Shown here piece after piece: positions 62,193 through 64,000 of a stretch of DNA of 64,000 nt. Source of the stretch: Blastomonas sp. AAP53 (GTDB lineage: Bacteria; Pseudomonadota; Alphaproteobacteria; Sphingomonadales; Sphingomonadaceae); the NCBI RefSeq assembly GCF_000331245.1, contig NZ_ANFZ01000006.1, positions 372,001 to 436,000 on the forward strand, given 5' to 3'. Each line of letters begins with the position of its first letter. Within the stretch, counting starts at the first letter, position 1. Made by a program: the position numbers and the translations under genes. The notes beneath the pieces are model-generated. The model worked only from the letters and a program-made list of their open reading frames with translations. It did no database searches and was not told where the DNA came from.

Positions 62193-62791
62193 CACCGCGC
62201 TGCCTTCTTCAGCGCCAGACGGACCAAAGCGTCGAGGCTTGCGCCGTCGCCCAGATCCTCTTCTGCGCCGGCCACCGCGCGGGCCGCGTCGGCGGGTTTG
62301 AAGCCCAGGTTCTGCAGCGCGGAGACCGCGTCGGCGGCGTGGTTGCCAACCAGCGCGGGGATGCCGATACCCGCCGGGCCGAGGGCTATCGCGCCCATCT
62401 TGTCCTTGAGCTCGTTGACGATGCGCAGCGCCAGTTTCGGCCCCACGCCCTGCGAGCGCGCGATCATCGCCTTGTCGCCTTGTGCCACGGCGCGGGCCAG
62501 TTCTTCGGGGGTGAGGGCGGAGAGGATGGCGAGCGCTACCTTGGACCCCACGCCCTGAACGCCGGTGAGCAGGCGGAACCCGTCGCGCTCGCTGGCCGAG
62601 GCAAAGCCGATCAGCCGCATGTCGGTTTCGCTCACCTGCATTTCGGTGTGCAGCACGACCTTCTCGCCCTTGCCGCCCAGGTTGGTCAGCGTGCGCGACG
62701 AGGCGAACACCAGATAGCCGACGCCGCCGACATCGATCACCGCGTGATCATGCCCCATGCTGTCGAGTATTCCGGTGAGCTTGGCGATCAT
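62192..62791 (-). CDS. ruvA: Holliday junction DNA-binding protein RuvA
   Basis: 199 residues. N-terminal OB fold ([20 protein letters not shown]), two helix-hairpin-helix motifs ([37 protein letters not shown]) and the C-terminal RuvB-binding helices ([21 protein letters not shown]). Binds the four-way junction and directs RuvB. Located 40 bases after ruvC. Confidence 0.97.
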   Translation of the reverse strand: MIAKLTGILDSMGHDHAVIDVGGVGYLVFASSRTLTNLGGKGEKVVLHTEMQVSETDMRLIGFASASERDGFRLLTGVQGVGSKVALAILSALTPEELARAVAQGDKAMIARSQGVGPKLALRIVNELKDKMGAIALGPAGIGIPALVGNHAADAVSALQNLGFKPADAARAVAGAEEDLGDGASLDALVRLALKKAAR

Positions 62792-62830
62792 GTTTCCTGC
62801 TTCTCTTTCCCGCTGGGGGAGAGCAGGGGG

Positions 62831-63313
62831 TTAGCGCAGTTTCTCATGCCCCGCCAGATGTGCATGCGTGATCGCCACCGCGAGCGCATCGGCCGCATCG
62901 GGCCCGGCGATCTGCACGCCGGGCAGCAGCCTCTGCACCATCGCATCGATCTGCGCCTTCTCGGCAGCACCGGTGCCGACTATGGCCTTCTTGATCAGCC
63001 GCGGGGCATATTCGCCGACGCTCAGGCCTGCGCGTGCCAGCCCCAGTATCAGGCCCCCGCGCGCCTGAACGAGCTTCAGCGTCGATTGCGGGTTCTTGTT
63101 GACGTAGATTTCCTCGATCGCGGCGCTGTCTGGCTGGTAGTCGGTGATGATCGCCGCCAGCGCGGTGTCAAGCTCGAGCAGCCGCGAAGGCAGCGCAGCC
63201 TTGGCATTGGTCTTGATCTGGCCGTTGGCGATATGGCTGAGCCGATTGCCGACGGAGCGGATCACACCCCAGCCGGTGGTGCCCAGGCCAGGGTCGATGC
63301 CAAGGATGATCAA
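62831..63313 (-). CDS. ruvC: Crossover junction endonuclease RuvC, TTG start
   Basis: 160 residues. RNase H-like resolvase with the catalytic Asp7 ([15 protein letters not shown]), the Glu in [14 protein letters not shown] and the C-terminal [14 protein letters not shown]. Length and motifs are complete. The start codon is TTG rather than ATG, and together with the GGGGAGGGG ribosome-like sequence it lies inside the 38-base repeat that borders the DUF559 gene. The TTG overlaps the DUF559 stop (TTGA). The first residues (IILGIDPG) align with the normal RuvC start, so no protein sequence appears lost. Confidence 0.95.
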   Translation of the reverse strand: MIILGIDPGLGTTGWGVIRSVGNRLSHIANGQIKTNAKAALPSRLLELDTALAAIITDYQPDSAAIEEIYVNKNPQSTLKLVQARGGLILGLARAGLSVGEYAPRLIKKAIVGTGAAEKAQIDAMVQRLLPGVQIAGPDAADALAVAITHAHLAGHEKLR

Positions 63314-63714
63314 AGCCCCTCCCCTTCAGGGGAGGGGTTGGGGTGGGGGAGTGACTTGCCAGGCCAACGATCAGGCAGGCTCTCCAGTTTTTCCAGGATC
63401 AATTCCAAGACCCCTTCAAGACTTTGGCCAACCTCATAGTTCGTAAACCGCATGGTGAAATATCCAAATTCCGCCAGAGCGGCATCGCGTTTTGCGTCTC
63501 GCGCAGCATCGTGCGTGTCGCCGTCCACCTCGACAATCAGGGCTTTGGACGGGCACAGAAAATCGCAGATGAATGGCCCAATCACCGATTGCCGCCGAAA
63601 CTTGTAGCCGCCCAGTTGCGAACTCTTGAGATATTTCCAAAGAATGATTTCAAAGGGTGTAGGATTGTTGCGCAATTCCTTTGCGAACAGAGACAATCGA
63701 AGGTCGTTGTCCAT
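63310..63714 (-). CDS. DUF559 endonuclease-like protein
   Basis: 134 residues from ATG 63714. DUF559/Vsr-like restriction-endonuclease fold: [39 protein letters not shown], and [11 protein letters not shown] with the E-x-D pair, then [10 protein letters not shown]. Likely a DNA nuclease of PD-(D/E)xK type, but no activity is proven for the family. The last 13 residues ([13 protein letters not shown]) are encoded by the inverted repeat at 63311-63348. The gene fills the space between two exact 38-base inverted repeats. It is convergent with nothing; it lies in line with yebC and ruvC. Confidence 0.88.
   Translation of the reverse strand: MDNDLRLSLFAKELRNNPTPFEIILWKYLKSSQLGGYKFRRQSVIGPFICDFLCPSKALIVEVDGDTHDAARDAKRDAALAEFGYFTMRFTNYEVGQSLEGVLELILEKLESLPDRWPGKSLPHPNPSPEGEGL
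63311..63348. repeat. 38-base inverted repeat, inner (ruvC-side) copy
   Basis: Exact reverse complement of the copy at 63716-63753. The repeat begins CAAAG, contains the perfect hairpin CCCCTCCCC-TTCA-GGGGAGGGG and ends TTGGGGTGGGG. It encodes the C terminus of the DUF559 protein and the TTG start of ruvC. Confidence 0.95.
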
Positions 63715-63715
63715 T

Positions 63716-63753
63716 CCCCACCCCAACCCCTCCCCTGAAGGGGAGGGGCTTTG
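63716..63753. repeat. 38-base inverted repeat, outer (yebC-side) copy
   Basis: Exact reverse complement of 63311-63348. It lies between the yebC stop, six bases away, and the DUF559 start, one base away. Its G-rich tail (GGGGTTGGGGTGGGG read on the minus strand) directly precedes the DUF559 ATG and may act as its ribosome site. Its hairpin could also act as a transcript end for yebC. Confidence 0.95.
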
Positions 63754-63759
63754 TTCGAG

Positions 63760-64000
63760 TTATCCCAGCTTCTCCATCACCTCGTCGGACACTTCGTAAT
63801 TGCCCCACACGGTCTGAACGTCATCGTCGTCGTCGAGTGCGTCGATCAGCTTGAACAGCGTCTGCGCATCGGCTTCGGCGACATCGACCTTGACCTGCGG
63901 ACGCCAGGCGAGCTTGACGCTCTCGGCTTCGCCGAGCGCCTTTTCGAGCTCACCAGCAACGGCGTGCAGGTCTTCCATGTTGGTCCAGATGTCGTGGCCG
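63760..64000 (-). CDS. yebC: YebC/PmpR family protein (5' part outside window)
   Basis: The visible 80 C-terminal residues ([50 protein letters not shown]) match the end of YebC/TACO1 proteins, which run to about 250 residues. The frame is open to the right edge of the window. YebC proteins act as transcription regulators or in relief of ribosome stalling at proline stretches. In relatives yebC lies directly upstream of ruvC; here the DUF559 element is between them. Confidence 0.92.
   Translation of the reverse strand, partial: GHDIWTNMEDLHAVAGELEKALGEAESVKLAWRPQVKVDVAEADAQTLFKLIDALDDDDDVQTVWGNYEVSDEVMEKLG

Larger units (their letters stand above)
63311..63753. mobile_element. Candidate REP-like element carrying DUF559 (38-base terminal inverted repeats)
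   Basis: 443 bases bounded by the two exact 38-base inverted repeats, each able to fold into a hairpin, with only the DUF559 gene inside. There is no transposase, and no target-site duplication is visible next to the ends (left flank ends GATGAT, right flank begins TTCGAG). It sits between yebC and ruvC, which are normally adjacent. The mobile nature is inferred from symmetry and position; it could instead be a decayed or domesticated element. Confidence 0.55.

Noticed and set aside
62795-62828. Another copy of the DUF559-type repeat between ruvA and ruvC
   Set aside because: There is a short imperfect C/T-rich and G/A-rich hairpin here, but it does not match the 38-base repeat closely enough to be called a copy.

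Overview
The window reads as chromosome from an alphaproteobacterium, most likely a sphingomonad (Sphingomonadales). Signs of this are high GC, two large TonB-dependent receptors with highly-expressed-type codon use, an UrcA-family protein, an F0 operon in the order atpI-atpB-atpE-atpF'-atpF without F1 genes, a DUF2093 gene and many ATGA-coupled operons. Genus-level placement is not possible by reading alone. No prophage, transposase, CRISPR array or rRNA was found. Two tRNA genes, Ser(GGA) and Met(CAT), are present.

Layout. 1-8.1 kb: an operon with a NikR-like regulator (cut by the window edge), two DUF1989 proteins, a biotin-dependent urea/guanidine carboxylase, allophanate hydrolase and a secreted beta-propeller. 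The DUF1989 pair points to guanidine rather than urea as the nitrogen source: guanidine to carboxyguanidine to allophanate to ammonia and CO2. 8.2-11.5 kb (minus): UrcA, then a coupled trio of fatty acid hydroxylase/sterol desaturase, TPR-sulfotransferase and a small secreted protein. 11.6-17 kb: a LysR regulator divergent from a molybdenum hydroxylase (iorAB-like), with MobA-like and XdhC maturation factors. 17-21.6 kb: tRNA-Ser, cyclophilin, SDR, an HTH-TM-TPR protein, tRNA-Met. 21.8-29 kb: ferredoxin reductase-like flavoprotein and a complete RND efflux operon. 29-36 kb: DEAD-box helicase, secreted Tudor-like protein, chemoreceptor, BaiN-like flavoprotein, radC.

36-39.8 kb: a ydbH-ynbE-ydbL envelope lipid-transport operon. 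40-42.6 kb: the F0 ATP synthase operon. 42.7-52 kb: housekeeping genes (uvrC, recO, leuB, purD, xseA, DUF2093, M23 peptidase) with a small accessory insert (hypothetical protein plus RHH protein) between uvrC and recO. 52-59.8 kb: two TonB-dependent receptors with small secreted proteins and clear terminators. 59.9-64 kb (minus): yebC-ruvC-ruvA-ruvB, interrupted by a DUF559 nuclease-like gene, a secreted protein and a ParDE toxin-antitoxin pair.

The most unusual structure is at the right end. A DUF559 gene lies between two exact 38-bp inverted repeats, each itself a perfect hairpin (63311-63348 and 63716-63753). The inner copy supplies both the apparent Shine-Dalgarno sequence and the TTG start codon of ruvC. 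The second notable point is the NikR-like regulator of the guanidine operon, which by eye alignment has lost three of the four nickel ligands.
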